Assembly (NCBI GenBank): GCA_963556695.1
Contig: CAUWAG010000020.1
Coordinates: forward strand, 1,054,001-1,118,000
DNA length: 64,000 bases
DNA from: Anthostomella pinea
Taxonomy: Eukaryota; Ascomycota; Sordariomycetes; Xylariales; Xylariaceae
Direction of reading: 5' to 3'
Both the position numbers and the translations under genes were made by a program. The notes under the pieces were generated by a model. It searched no databases, had not been told where the DNA came from, and saw nothing but the letters and a program-made list of their open reading frames with translations. Within the stretch, counting starts at the first letter, position 1, and every line of letters begins with the position of its first letter. Of the stretch, positions 32,974-44,900 are shown piece after piece.

Positions 32974-34423
32974 ATGAGTCGAAACGCGAGTATCTCTCTC
33001 CACGAGAGGCCGCGCCCTGGTGTCGAAGGGCAGGAGGCCCGCGACACCGAACAGGATGCAGGCAACCTCGATACAGTTGAGTCGAGACAATGGGACTCGA
33101 AGAGGAAGAGGATATATATCCTCGTCGGCGCCTCTATCTCCCAATTACCGATCTGGGGTAAAGTAAAATGATTCCCTTGATTGAGATGCTACTCACACAA
33201 GACATGCAGGGTTCGCGATGAGTTATGGTGTCTTCCAAGAATACTACTACGACAACTGGACGCTGCAAGGGGGTCGCGACGTCACTGGTATTATCGGTAC
33301 CACGTCCAATGGTGTCATGTACCTGTCCATGCCGTTCCTATTCGCGCTATTCACCAAGCGATGGGCTCGCAGACGTCAGGCCGCGGCTCTGTGCGGCGCT
33401 GCCATCATCTGTGTCAGCTTCATCCTCTCGTCTTTCAGCACCCACATATGGCATCTCGTGGCAACACAAGGTGTCCTAGCAGCGTTAGGATGCGCGCTCA
33501 TGTTCAGTCCCTTGACGCTCTCCCTCGGCGAATGGTACAATACCAGCAACAGGGCTGTGGCATACGGGGTGACTCTATCCTGCAAGAACATCGTGGGTTC
33601 GGCCTGCCCATTCCTGTTGCGAGTTCTCCTCGACCGCTATGGATTTCGTGTAGCTCTGAGAGTGTGGTCGGCCATTGCGGCGGGAACCAGCCTTCTTGCA
33701 ATCTTGCTGGTGCCGACTCCACCTTCGAGCCTGCCCGCGAGTACGCCTCGGAGACGGAGGATCGCCTGGCAGTTCCTCAGACACAAGACCTTCTACATCT
33801 ACGCCGTCGCAATCATCCTCCAGAGCGCAGCATACGGCATACCTCAGACATACCTCAGCACATATGCCCGCGAGGTCACCCTGCTATCCCAGACCTCCGC
33901 CACTCTACTGCTGACCATATTCAACATCCCCGGCATCGTCGGCTCGTACCTTTTTGGCTATCTGAGCGACAACAAGCACTGGACCCTGTCGGCTACGACC
34001 ATGACTGCCATATCAGCTATCAGCTCCGGCCTGGCGGCTTTCCTGTTCTGGGGCCTGACGTCGAGAGGTAGCATGGGGCTCCTAGTGCTATTCTCACTTA
34101 CCTACGGCTTCTTCGCCGGCAGCTATAGTGCGACCTGGGGAGGCGTCATCAACGAGATGGAGCGTGAAGCCGCGCAGATGAATGAGGCCATCGACACGGG
34201 GATGCTGTATGGCCTGCTGAACGGGGCCAGGGGCATTGGGTATGTGAGTGGCGGACTTGCGAGCGTACCGTTACTGAAGGCCGGAAGCATGGCATCGCTT
34301 GGACAATTCGGTTACGGATCGTCGTATGGACCTCTCATCGTGTTCACGGGGCTGGGTACGATGTTTGGCGGCTGGGGATTGGTGTGGGGATTGAAATGGG
34401 AGAAGTTGCTGCATTTGTTCTGA
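32974..34423 (+). CDS. MFS transporter, monocarboxylate-transporter-like, 2 exons
   Basis: Exons 32974-33157 and 33210-34423 are joined across a 52-bp intron (gtaaag...tgcag), giving 465 residues. A soluble acidic N-terminus of about 45 residues precedes about 12 hydrophobic segments. These include IIGTTSNGVMYLSMPFLFAL, a short basic loop (KRWARRR), LVATQGVLAALGCALMFSPL and the central hydrophilic loop PPSSLPASTPRRRR between helices 6 and 7. This pattern and the QEYYYD start of the first helix region fit the fungal MCT/SLC16-like group of the major facilitator superfamily in the plasma or vacuolar membrane. The substrate is unknown. No neighbour suggests a cluster. Confidence 0.85.
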
Positions 34424-35293
34424 GAGCCGAACGAGATGCATCTATCAGGGTCTCGTTGGTTGTGGTCATGTGGATCCAGCTGATTCCAGCTGTAGGTGTC
34501 TTGTCGGTTGGGCCGGATTGTTGCCCAAGGGACAAGGTACCGTTTGCACTGTATCTAGTACTTAAGTGACCTTTCGGATGGGACACGCTCCCATCCTTCT
34601 AGACAGCAAGCAGAACATCCAGAATACTGAACATCGTAACATGGTATTCTGGGCCCCTGCCAGAAGGCACAGTCATGTCTCGGGGATCTTTCGCGACTAG
34701 TGGGAGCAGCAGATGTCATTATGTTGGGAGACTACCTTAGACATTCTGCAAATAGATTCATGTGACTTTCTGGGCTACAAACTTCAAGAACCGCTCTACA
34801 TAATAGCTATCTGCGTAAAGTACTACTCTGCATACGAAGGTATACCACTGCTATATATGTACATACATTCAAACTGGGTGATTATATGCATCTAGAGAAT
34901 GTACGTGGGGATGTGGGGTACTACTGTGCCTTTTGGTAGCTTTCCCAGATGCTGATAAATCACAAGTCTTGTTGTAATCTATCAGTTGTCTGGGTGGTGC
35001 TTGATTAACAGGTCGGATGGAAAGGATTCCATCCGAGATGTATCTAAATACCTAAATCACAGTGGTGAGGTACCTGGGGCAACAAAGGGTTGCCAGGCAG
35101 CCTTCATCAGGTAACCTTTAACATATCTGGTGGGGTTACCAGAATACTCCATATGGGTCCATGCACTGGATCCACACTACCGCGAGCTTGGAGGAAAAAA
35201 TGTTTTGATTGAAGCTTTAAGCTCTATCCTCATCTTTTGGCACGAGTTCAACTTTTCAGCTTTCTCTTCAGCATCAATTGCAAAGCTCATTGC
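34424..35293. other. intergenic, no gene seen
   Basis: About 870 bp of mixed composition between tandem genes. Short ORFs lack any family pattern. Confidence 0.4.
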
Positions 35294-37606
35294 ATGCTCT
35301 GCTCACTGCCCATTGCGATTGTGCGAGCCTCATCTCGGCATGTGAACCGACCCGTACCAAGACTGCAGCTTTTCCGAGCTGTGTGCACCATGGCAAAGAA
35401 ACCAAACAATGGCACGTCGGCCGCACCCACCCCCATGCAGAGCATAGCACGAGATGGACAGGAATACACAGAAGTCAAGGAGGGCCTGGCTCGCATTTTG
35501 GTCCCCTTCTCCGCGAAAGAATCTGCAGAGAAAACAGCCCAGAATGTCGCCGAGCAGCAGAAGGTCTTCTACAACCCGATCCAACAGTTCAACCGCGATC
35601 TGACGGTCCTCGCTATCAAAGCATACGGAGAGCAAGTCCTGTCAAAACCGCCGTCCGCAAACACCCAGAAGGTGGCCAAGAGGAAACGCGAAAAGGCTGA
35701 TGCCGGCGACAGAACTACGAAAAAGCCACAGGTGGACTCGACTGTCGCAGAGGGTGCTGCGCCCACGGTTGATACTGCCCGAAACCAAGAGCCGACAGCA
35801 GGGGAGGACAGCGCTATGACAGATGTCTGCGCCGGTAAAGACAACGTCGCTACAAAAGCAATCCCAGCTGCCGAACAACCGTCAGGACCTCCGAAAGAAC
35901 ATGAGAACAAGCCTGAGGAAGACAAGAAGAGCAACGCACCTCAGCCGCGTCCGTTTACCATTCTCGATGCACTGTCTGCCACGGGGCTCCGTGCCTTACG
36001 ATACACCCAAGAGATCCCATTTGTCACGTCGGTTACTGCGAATGATCTCGATCCATCAGCTGTTGAGGCTATTCGCCGCAATGCAGAGCACAACGGCGTA
36101 CAGTCGAAAATGAATGCTGTACAAGGTGATGCGCGCGCCCACATGTACTCGGTCGTAGCTGAGGAAGTCACTCGTGACCATGCAAGGCAGAATCGAAGCA
36201 AGCAGAACAAAGTGGGCGCGAGCAAAAGATATGATGTGATCGATCTGGATCCTTATGGAACTGCCGCTACCTTTTTCGACGCCGCAGTAAACGCTGTCCG
36301 TGATGACGGAGGACTTCTATGCGTCACCTGCACCGACTCGGCAGTGTGGGCGTCTAATGGATATCCGGAAAAGGCATTCTCCTTGTATGGCGGCATTCCT
36401 CTCAAGGGTTTCTTTTCCCACGAGGTTGGGCTCCGAATTATCCTACATGGGATTGCTACCGCCGCAGCAAGATACGGCTTAGCCATCGAGCCAATTCTCA
36501 GTCTATCAATCGACTACTACGTCCGGATCTTTGTCAAGATACGGAAGTCACCCGCGCAGGTTAAGTTTCTGGCCGGCAAGACGATGGTTGTTTTCAATTG
36601 CGATCATGGGTGCGGCGCATGGAAGACACAGCTGCTCGCTCGCAATAAGAAAGCGGCCAATAAGTCTGGCACTGGTGCCTTCTACAAGCATGGGCTTTCT
36701 ATGGCCCCCACTGCCAACGAATCATGCGAGCACTGCGGCTCCAAGATGCATCTAGCGGGCCCTATGTATGCTGGGCCGCTGCACTCCCATGACTTCATCA
36801 ACAAGATCCTCGACGATATGCCTAATGCTCCGGACGATATATACGGCACAAAACCGCGGATACAAGGAATGTTACAGACAGCCCTCGAAGAGACGATCCC
36901 GCCACCAGAGGACACTCAACCAAGTTGTAAAGATGACGATAACGCCGCTGTTGAGCCGTATCCGTTCTTCTTCCATCCATCGAGCCTTGCCGGTGCAATG
37001 CATTGCATTTGCCCTAATGAAGATAGCCTCAGGGGTGCACTGCGTCATCTGGGCTACGAGGTCACCCGAAGCCACTGCAAACCGGGGAGTATGAAGACGA
37101 ATGCGCCTTGGTCGGTCATCTGGCACATCATGAGGGAGTGGGTCCGTCAGGACCATCCTGTGAAAGTTGAGAACCTAGCCGCTAACAGCCCGGCACGGAT
37201 CTTGCTAAGGCTGCCCAAAGAGGACGCTGCTGCTGCTGCCGATTCTAAGGAGAAGAACGATGACGCGGGCGAAGAGAAGGATGATGGGGCGGAACTTGCT
37301 AAGGAGAAAGCAGACGATACAGTCGCCAAAAGGGATGAGCCGACAGAGCCTTCCAACGAGCAAGCAGATGCTCCAATGATTGAGGAAGATGGCCCCGCGG
37401 AGCATACAACCGAGATAGCCGTCGATGTAGTGGCAAATAAGGATGGCGCTGCGGAGACGTCCAAAGAGGACAACGACCCGGTCGCCAAGTTGGAGGTCGT
37501 CTTCGATCAGAAGCTTGGGCGAGACAAGTCGAAGAAAGGCATTGTCAGATACCAAACCAATCCTAGGGGGAACTGGGGTCCCCAGAGTCGGGCGAAAGGC
37601 CGGTGA
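35294..37606 (+). CDS. TRM1: tRNA (guanine26-N2)-dimethyltransferase Trm1, two possible starts
   Basis: A single exon. The ATG at 35390 (context cacc-ATG-g) gives 738 residues. An in-frame ATG at 35294 in a weak context adds 32 residues that contain five Arg and no acidic residue, like a mitochondrial presequence. The enzyme dimethylates G26 of tRNAs with S-adenosylmethionine. Visible features are YNPIQQFNRDL near the N-terminus, SAM-binding LDALSATGLRALRY and ANDLDPSAVEAI, the catalytic DVIDLDPYGTAA, PLKGFFSHEVGLRI, and a Cys cluster (CDHGCGAW, CEHCGSKM). A low-complexity insert of about 100 residues lies between the N-terminal block and the first motif, and a long acidic-basic tail follows the domain. 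In yeast, TRM1 makes mitochondrial and nuclear forms from two starts; this arrangement suggests the same. Confidence 0.95.
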   Translation: MLCSLPIAIVRASSRHVNRPVPRLQLFRAVCTMAKKPNNGTSAAPTPMQSIARDGQEYTEVKEGLARILVPFSAKESAEKTAQNVAEQQKVFYNPIQQFNRDLTVLAIKAYGEQVLSKPPSANTQKVAKRKREKADAGDRTTKKPQVDSTVAEGAAPTVDTARNQEPTAGEDSAMTDVCAGKDNVATKAIPAAEQPSGPPKEHENKPEEDKKSNAPQPRPFTILDALSATGLRALRYTQEIPFVTSVTANDLDPSAVEAIRRNAEHNGVQSKMNAVQGDARAHMYSVVAEEVTRDHARQNRSKQNKVGASKRYDVIDLDPYGTAATFFDAAVNAVRDDGGLLCVTCTDSAVWASNGYPEKAFSLYGGIPLKGFFSHEVGLRIILHGIATAAARYGLAIEPILSLSIDYYVRIFVKIRKSPAQVKFLAGKTMVVFNCDHGCGAWKTQLLARNKKAANKSGTGAFYKHGLSMAPTANESCEHCGSKMHLAGPMYAGPLHSHDFINKILDDMPNAPDDIYGTKPRIQGMLQTALEETIPPPEDTQPSCKDDDNAAVEPYPFFFHPSSLAGAMHCICPNEDSLRGALRHLGYEVTRSHCKPGSMKTNAPWSVIWHIMREWVRQDHPVKVENLAANSPARILLRLPKEDAAAAADSKEKNDDAGEEKDDGAELAKEKADDTVAKRDEPTEPSNEQADAPMIEEDGPAEHTTEIAVDVVANKDGAAETSKEDNDPVAKLEVVFDQKLGRDKSKKGIVRYQTNPRGNWGPQSRAKGR

Positions 37607-38256
37607 ACGTGGACACGTACGGCTTGGTTGTATGGCAATTTCAGGCTAGTGCACAGACATTGCCGTCAGGAATAGATCCTGGCTAAGTCAATTGATACCC
37701 TTTGCTTTCCCTGCTCGTCTTCATGAATGTGGTTCGGATTCAGGAGGAATAGCCTACCAGGACCCCTGGATTGTCTCCTAGGATTATCACATTCATGCTT
37801 AAGTATGCATCGCTGTGCTAGGTAGGCTATTTATCTGTCGTGTCACGCTGTCGCTCGTGCTGCCTCCACTTAATCCAAGAAAGGTGTTTGAATCTGTTCC
37901 CTTCCTATCGTCGTGTTCATCCTTTCGGATAGGTACACCCTACACCGGATTGTGGTTCTGGTGGACGGGAATGGCCCACTCTTGATATTCCCATGTTACT
38001 CAGCAGCAGTCATCATTCTCAGAGCCAATCAATCGCTGCCTAGCCCAGACGGGGCCGCTTTCTGATAGGACCTTGGCTTGAGGGGAGGGACCGGTCACCG
38101 ACCGGACCCCTTACTTAGCCCAACCTTCAACCTCGACGAGTTTAAGTCAGCCCGTTCCGCAACAGCACCGCTCAGTATTAGGGAGGGACGACGGACGGGT
38201 GCGAAGCCGCCACCCAGTAACACTTACAGGCAACTTGGTAGCCTTGGACCGGCAAG
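37607..38256. other. intergenic, no gene seen
   Basis: The 3' end of TRM1 and the promoter of the lipid kinase gene. No coding pattern was recognised. Confidence 0.4.
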
Positions 38257-39714
38257 ATGTCAACCGACAAAGGCATTCCGGGCTCGACCGGACACAACGG
38301 CGATGCTGCCAGTTCCATCAAGGCCGAGGAGGTCGTCTGCATCGTGAAGCGGCCGGATGTACCAGGTGAATACGAGGTATTCAGCCTGGAAGTAAGCGAA
38401 GACCAAGCAGCGCCCTTCAAGCTATCGCAATCCTACGCCACAGACCTGCCTCGATCTCTTCTTGACGCATTCTTGGTCCATGGACTGCCGGAGTATCTGC
38501 AGAGCAGCCTGTCACGGCGCGTTCACGTCCTGGTGTCGACGCGCGCGGGGACTGGTCTCGCTTCGAAGTTTTACGAGTCTGTTCTTCGGCCTCTGCTCGG
38601 GTCGCTGGGCCTGTCGGCGCAGGACGGCTCTGCCTCGTCGGAGCCGGAGGCAGGTTCGCCGAACCCGGGCTGCTACAATCTTGTCAGGACCCAAGATGCG
38701 GAGAGCGTGCGTGGGTTTGCTCGGAAGCTCAGTGACGGCTCAACTGATGGCGGCGAGGGTACGACAAAGCATACGGTTGTGCTTCTTAGTGGTGATGGCG
38801 GGATCGTCGAGATGCTGAATGGCAAGGCACCGGTGGATGACGCCGCGGCAGAGACGCCTCTGCCCCTGATTGCGATGCTACCCCTGGGTACCGGGAACGC
38901 GCTCTTCAACTCGCTACACAAGACGGTAGAGACGCCAGTCGGGTCTGCGGCGCCAACCGTCCTCGTACAGGCACTGCGCACATTACTAAAGGGCAAAGCG
39001 GCCCCATTGCCTTCATTCAAAGCCACATTCCCCGATGGGTCTCGCACCATCACCTACAAAGAAACCAACGCCGCAAGTTCCGATGCCGCAACAGGCGTCG
39101 AAGAACAGACTGATTCCGTGTCGCATCTCTACGGCGCAATCGTCGCAAGCTACGGCTTCCACAGCCAGCTCGTCTGGGAGAGCGACACGCCCGAGTACCG
39201 CAAGCACGGCGACAAGCGCTTCGGCATGGTCGCGCAGGAGCTGCTGAAGGAGAGCCACGCCTACCGGGCTACGGTCGAGATCTGCTCTAACAATGACGGG
39301 TCGAGTCCCCGCAAGCTGGACAGAGAACAGCACGCCTACATCCTCGCGACGATGGTGTCGAACCTAGAGAAGACGTTCTGCATCTCGCCGGCCAGCAGGC
39401 CCCTAGACGGCCGGCTGAGGCTCGTGCATTTCGGCCCGGTGGGCGGCGAGCGCACTATGGATATCATGATGCGGGCGTACGACGATGGGAAGCACGTCGA
39501 CATGAGCTGGACTGGCGTGGACAGTGCGGAGGAGAGGGTGGGCTATGATGAGGTTACGGAGGTCAGGATCACTACTCTGGAAGAGGATGCGAGGTGGAGG
39601 AAGGTTTGTGTTGATGGGACTATTGTGGAGATTCCTTGTGGTGGGTGTGTGACGGTTGGGAGGGAGGAGAGGGCGCATTTGCAGGTCTTGGTCGATCGGT
39701 CGGTTGGGAGGTGA
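38257..39714 (+). CDS. lipid kinase of the sphingosine / diacylglycerol kinase catalytic fold
   Basis: A single exon of 485 residues. The DAGK catalytic domain starts near residue 90 (RVHVLVSTRAGTGLASKFY). It contains the nucleotide-binding VVLLSGDGGIVEMLNG and MLPLGTGNALFNSLH, equivalents of the GGDG and PxGTGN motifs of this family. The second beta-rich domain includes AIVASYGFHSQLVW and, near the end, VDGTIVEIPCGG, matching the DG-containing C-terminal motif of long-chain-base kinases. It would phosphorylate a sphingoid base or diacylglycerol on the cytosolic membrane side. It is shorter than yeast Lcb4-type enzymes and has no membrane segment, so the exact lipid cannot be assigned. The start has a fair context and lies 650 bp after TRM1 on the same strand. 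Confidence 0.88.
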   Translation: MSTDKGIPGSTGHNGDAASSIKAEEVVCIVKRPDVPGEYEVFSLEVSEDQAAPFKLSQSYATDLPRSLLDAFLVHGLPEYLQSSLSRRVHVLVSTRAGTGLASKFYESVLRPLLGSLGLSAQDGSASSEPEAGSPNPGCYNLVRTQDAESVRGFARKLSDGSTDGGEGTTKHTVVLLSGDGGIVEMLNGKAPVDDAAAETPLPLIAMLPLGTGNALFNSLHKTVETPVGSAAPTVLVQALRTLLKGKAAPLPSFKATFPDGSRTITYKETNAASSDAATGVEEQTDSVSHLYGAIVASYGFHSQLVWESDTPEYRKHGDKRFGMVAQELLKESHAYRATVEICSNNDGSSPRKLDREQHAYILATMVSNLEKTFCISPASRPLDGRLRLVHFGPVGGERTMDIMMRAYDDGKHVDMSWTGVDSAEERVGYDEVTEVRITTLEEDARWRKVCVDGTIVEIPCGGCVTVGREERAHLQVLVDRSVGR

Positions 39715-40088
39715 AGTTACGAAAGATGGGTGGTTCTTGTCTCGACACGGTAGATTAGATAGACAGGCAGGCAGCTAGACGATGCAGAATGAAACTGAGT
39801 AATAGATTAGATGCATCTCTAGGTACCTACCGAGTGAGAGCCTTCTCCCCCCGTACGCATTCGCAGTACAGGTCAGGTGGTTGGGGAAATTTTTTTAATG
39901 TAAGTTATTTACGTACGTATTAGAGTAACAACTCATTAACTACCACTTGCATTCTAGTATGTGAAGCAATATCGTCATGAACATAATTATCCTTAATATC
40001 GTTAAACCTAAGAGCAATCTATGCCCGGACTGCGAATCATACGACTTCCCTAAAGCAGTACACCCGGAGGGAGACCTGGGCAAACGAT
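39715..40088. other. intergenic, no gene seen
   Basis: Separates the lipid kinase from the broken HET gene; AT-rich in its second half. Confidence 0.4.
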
Positions 40089-41983
40089 AGAAGGGACGCC
40101 CTAGCCGCCGACCTCGTCCTCCGCGTCGCCTTCGCCGGCGCCAAGTACCGGCACGCGAGCGCCCGCGCCTGCGTGGGGGACAACACCTGCGACCTCTGCG
40201 CGGCGCTGCAGGCGATCCAGCTCGAGACGTGGGACCCGCCGCACGAGTTCGCGCAGAACGCGGGCGACCAGATCGTGGCGATCCCGGCCGGCGCGCTGCT
40301 GAAGCACGGCCTGAAGCTGCGGCGGTGGGACCTCGAGTGCTAGAGGGATTACCGGGCCCGGCGCGGAGCTGTTTGCGGTCGTGCTTGCTCCGGCGGTTGA
40401 CCGGCCGCCGTTGGTTGATAGGAATGTGATTTGTGACAGCCGTTGGAGAAGGAGGATGCGCGGGTGAAGAAGGTGCTGGTATGCGTGGATACGGAGGGTA
40501 GGACGTGGGACGATCCGCGGCCTGCGCCCGTGTTCGATGCTCGGCTCGTGTTGACGTGGTTGGAGATTTATAAGGCCACGCACAGCTGTGGGAAGGCGGG
40601 ACGAGCTGATCGTGCTATCAAGGTTATCGACTGTGAGAGCCGGAAGGTGGTAAAGGCGGGCGGTTCCCGGCCGTATCTTGCTTTGAGCTATGTCTGGGGC
40701 CCTATGTCTGGGTCCCTCTACCCGCGGAGTCCTCCCCAGACGACGAGCTGCCGAGATCCCTGCCCGCCGTGATCTCAGACACTATGGAAGTAACGGTGAT
40801 ACTGGGCCATCGCTACTTTGTGGGTAGACCGCTACTGCATCGACCAGGACGACCCGAAAGAAAAGACGCAGGAGATAGATCGCATCTATCAAGGAGCAGA
40901 GCTGACCAGCGTCAATGCTGAGGGTACTAGTGACCAGGACGGCTTGCCCGGCATGGCTTCTTCGCCTCGGAAATCCTGCCTCAGTTATATCGAAGGCGAC
41001 AAGACCAGCTTTTTTGTCCATCGCTGTTCCTGCAGAGCGGATTCGGACTTAGAAATGGAATACGAGGGGATGGACGCACCAAGAAATGCCTCTCTCCTGT
41101 CGCCGGCTTGTGTTTGAGGACGAGCAGTTGTTCTTCGAGTACGGCCAGTCAAACGACTGGGAGGCTTTGAGCCGTTCGTTCTACTCACAGCGGAACGCCG
41201 TATCCCGCAAACCGCGACCTCTGAGTGGCAATCTGCTATGTAAACTCTCGTCGCCCACCATGCCCATGAGCACGCCTCTGATTTACTAATCAGGAGGTGG
41301 GATTACCTGATGGCTTTGATTTCGGACTACACGAACAGGCAGCTCAGTCACGACGGTGACTCACTTCAAGCTGTGCTTGGGATGTTCAACTACTACATTT
41401 ATGTCGCACATCTATGGATCGCCTTACTTCGACTTCATCAGCAATACGACGGTTCTCGAGCAGCTGGACCTCCTCCGCGGCCTCTGCTTGATGCACCTGA
41501 GGAACGCCTGGACCTGGGGACTAGAGGGTTCCCGCCGCCGGAGGGCCGGATTCCCATCGTGGTCATGGGCAGGATGGAAAGGTCGAAATCACCATGTCCG
41601 AAGGCTCCAAACTGTTCTTCACAGACTCTTACCAACCTATTGCTCACGCGATAGGCTTCTCTCCGGGACCGGCTGGAGAGAATGGCTGCTTGTTGCTGGA
41701 TTCCCTCGATGTGCCTTCCACGAGCATCGAGTACCGCCCCCCTCATCCACTTGGTATATATGGGCTCGGGCTGGGGATCCCTGACTACGCCGGTTATGAC
41801 CCGGTCTCCGCGGTTGAACCAAGTCTGGCCCAGCGAAGTACTGAGTCACAAGTGCGTCTGTTTGGTCGTGGTGTGATGAAGCAGCTGAGCGAAGACGTGA
41901 GGGACGAGTTGTTTGTTGAAGCACTACGGCAAGGGAAAATCAGACTAATCCCACTGCTGGCGAACGAAGACGTCTACTCCTAG
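40089..41983 (+). pseudogene. HET-domain (heterokaryon incompatibility) gene, several frameshifts
   Basis: Pieces of one gene appear in order on the plus strand in different frames. First is a GC-rich N-terminal part with NTCDLCAAL (40120-40340). Next is the start of the HET domain at 40443-40700 (ARLVLTWLEIYK, RPYLALSYVWG). The HET core follows at 40740-40960 (LPAVISDTMEV, LWVDRYCIDQDDPKEKTQE, IYQGAELTSVNAEG). After it come RRLVFEDEQLFFEYG at 41100, SDYTNRQLSHDGDSLQAVLG near 41320, the FPSWSWAGWKG motif near 41560, and a C-terminal part to 41983. HET proteins trigger cell death on fusion of unlike strains. At least four frame changes separate the parts, far more than introns could explain. 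Confidence 0.8.
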
Positions 41984-44900
41984 TCGTTCAGCCGCTAACG
42001 GACGAGAGGTACCGACGGGTTGGGTTTGCGACTGTCCCTTGCTCGCATAGGGAATGTAGTCCGCGCGCTTGGCTTAGAACCCAGTTAGCTGCCGAGAGTA
42101 GCGTCTATTAGGGACAGCAAGCATCACTCCGTAGAATAGCGTATGAGGTAGTGTGATACCCCAACCAAACCTAGGTGATGGGCCCCTCCGAATTCTGGGT
42201 AAGTCAGGCTAGTAGCAAGTCATCAGGTCTCATGACACAAACAGCCGAGATTGAACGAGCTACAATGCCATCCCAATGACTTGTTGGTGATTGGCCCAAG
42301 GATTTTCGTGACATGTCTCGAAGTATATGCGCAATGTTCAAATGAGACTCGCGTATCTGGTCCTCAATCCGGGGGACGTGGAAATTGGACCCCGGGTAAG
42401 CAACAAAGAAGCACGTCAAGTGACCATGTCAGCGAGGCGGAGCCTCTTCCTTCATGTTACTCAAAGCGGCACGAAGAGTTTGAGTTCGGCTTGCGATGGC
42501 ATTGGCCTCCCGTACGGAAGGGCGAGTTGTGACTGAGATCCAAGGGAGGGAAATGTGCACTACCGATTCCGGAGCGCGGGCGCGAGACAATGAGTCAATT
42601 GAAAATGTTGTCCGTGGGCTACGAGGTCTGGAGGCCGGAGAGCGCATGGCATCGGTGCGGTCCCGACGATGCGGTAAGCGTCTGTGGCACGCGGGTACTT
42701 TCAACTTTGGAGAAACCCAAGCCACGGATGCCTCGTGGTTGGGTTCAACAGGCCAGGATGCTTGCTTCAATGTTCTGGCGCTTGACCCCTTTTGCTATCT
42801 GCGTTGTCTAGACTGGACCTGTGGGTTTGCACGCGGAGTAGCGATACCAACTCTGGTAAGGCGACTCCGGATCAGCACGTCGAGGCCAGGCTGCCAGGCC
42901 GATAGTCGTGCGATGTTGGTTTCCGTGACCCACCAGTAACAAGCGCCCTGGAACTAGACCTCGTAGTACCCACGTAGTAGTGAGATGGCCTGGGGAAGTG
43001 TGGGCTCCCATGATCTGATCCTGGGGGTGGGACCGTGGAGCGATGGAGCGATGGATCATGGAGGAGGATATATGGGGCGGCCACCAATATAGTCAGGGGC
43101 ATGTACTTACTACTCAGTATGCACCTCGTGTCACCGCATGAGGCTACCGGTATCCGCGGGCGTGGAAGCCAGGCGTGGCGTGGCAATTTAAGCATGAATG
43201 CAGCAATTTATGGCCGAGGGCGACCGCGTTTGCGCCGAAGGGAAAAGGAAAAGGGGAAGCTTCTTTCGCAGCACGTATCCGTACGCACGACGTGACACAT
43301 GCCGGATGGCGGCTGAGGGTATGTTGGGTTCCTACATGCCCCTCTGGTGTGACCGTACAGCCGTACAGAGAATAAGGTACGACAGCATCTCACCTCGCAG
43401 CTGGGCCGAATAGCAAGATTGGTACGACGGTGGGTGGGAATAGGGCTGGTTCTTGTCCTTGTCCTTCGCCTGATGGAGGATGCCCATAGGGGATTGGATG
43501 GAAGCGGTGGGAGCGAAGTGGCTTTAGGTAGTGGGAATGGTGATCTGCTGAGAAGCGATGGGAAAGGACGGGATATGATAGTATTCGGGCCGATCTCCTT
43601 TTCATGGGCGTCTGCTCCGTTCGCTTGGTGTTCTAGACTATCAACTTCAAGGGTTCTAATCGCGGGGACTGGGGTAAGTACTAGGGAACTGGGGATCAAT
43701 GTCTGGTTTGAGACGGGGACCCCGCCGCGGAAGGATCCTCCTCCACGCTTTCTCCGCACTCGCACTGAAGTTCTGAAGTTCTGAACTCCAATGTCCCTTC
43801 CCAGCTGCATTCATCAAGGATTTACGGTGTCCACCTCCACATTTTGCTGTAGGCTGTTGTCTGTCCAGTGTCTATCGATATTCTCTACACATCTCATGAG
43901 TCAGGACCCTTCCTTTTCTGCCTTTCCGACTCTGGCCGCCCTATCCTGGCAGGCTGACACTTCACTCGTTGGCCATTCACTGGAAGTCCTTGTGTCAAGA
44001 AGTGGAAGAACGTATGACTCCGACTTTGATGGCTGTCGGAGACGCATTCGCCGATCAGCAAGCAGTGCCCATGAAGCCACAGCTGCGATTGGAAGGTCAT
44101 ACATGCACAGTACACGTTCCTTCGTGTCCCATAATCCCACGCGTCGCGGTTTGTCGGGTTGTCGGCAGGCTAGCGCCAACTGCATGTACGCTGTGTAGCC
44201 CGCACACCACACCACACCGTTCTGGTCCCTTTCGTTCCGTCCCAAGTGTTGCGCGATGCAAAACCGTAAACGCTTGGTCAGGTGTCAGGTCTGTCAGGTG
44301 AAGTCACCATGCCATGACAGCCTTCCAGGTCCCCGGCCCCGATCAGAGAATGGCTTGTGTAGGCGAGACAAGCGGTCCGATCAGTGACTGGTCGGTCATG
44401 TCGTGCTCGAATCCCCCAAGATTTGGAATAAGGCCTTTGTCCGTAGGGGAGGTCTACGACTCGAACGCCTTCCTTGGCTGCCTCTGTGACTCGCCAAGCG
44501 GCCTGCGGTGATTCCTGGCGGCCTGCCAAATTGGCCGATTGATGAGCGCCGTGGTGGTCGCATCTGCTGCAGACAAAGCATGCCATGTGCGTCCTTAGTC
44601 CTAGCTGGTACCTCCCGCGCCGCCACGTTGCTGGGTCTCCCAATCGAGAGCATGCCAGTCTTGTGGGCTGTGGGGAAGGCTGGTCGTCCGTTGTTCTCTG
44701 GACCCGACAGTACACAGTACTTGTTGGTAGCTATCTTGGTTCTGCCGTATGTGGACTACCATGTAACGTCGCGTCCACCTGGCCAGTAGGAGAACTCGCT
44801 CCATCGTGCTCTAATTCGGTCCGGAAGCGCCTGAACCAAGTTAGCACAAAAACGAGGGAAGAAGTGGCCCTTGACCGGCTGACCAGAAGACCAGGAGACC

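Noticed and set aside
32974..39714. Secondary-metabolite or catabolic gene cluster around the MFS transporter
   Set aside because: Neighbours are housekeeping genes (TRM1, lipid kinase) and transposon remnants; no backbone synthase or cluster regulator is present.
43208..43810. 200-codon minus-strand ORF in the 4.3-kb gap
   Set aside because: Composition is chance-like (Arg, Pro, Ser rich), with no domain and equally long frames on the other strand.
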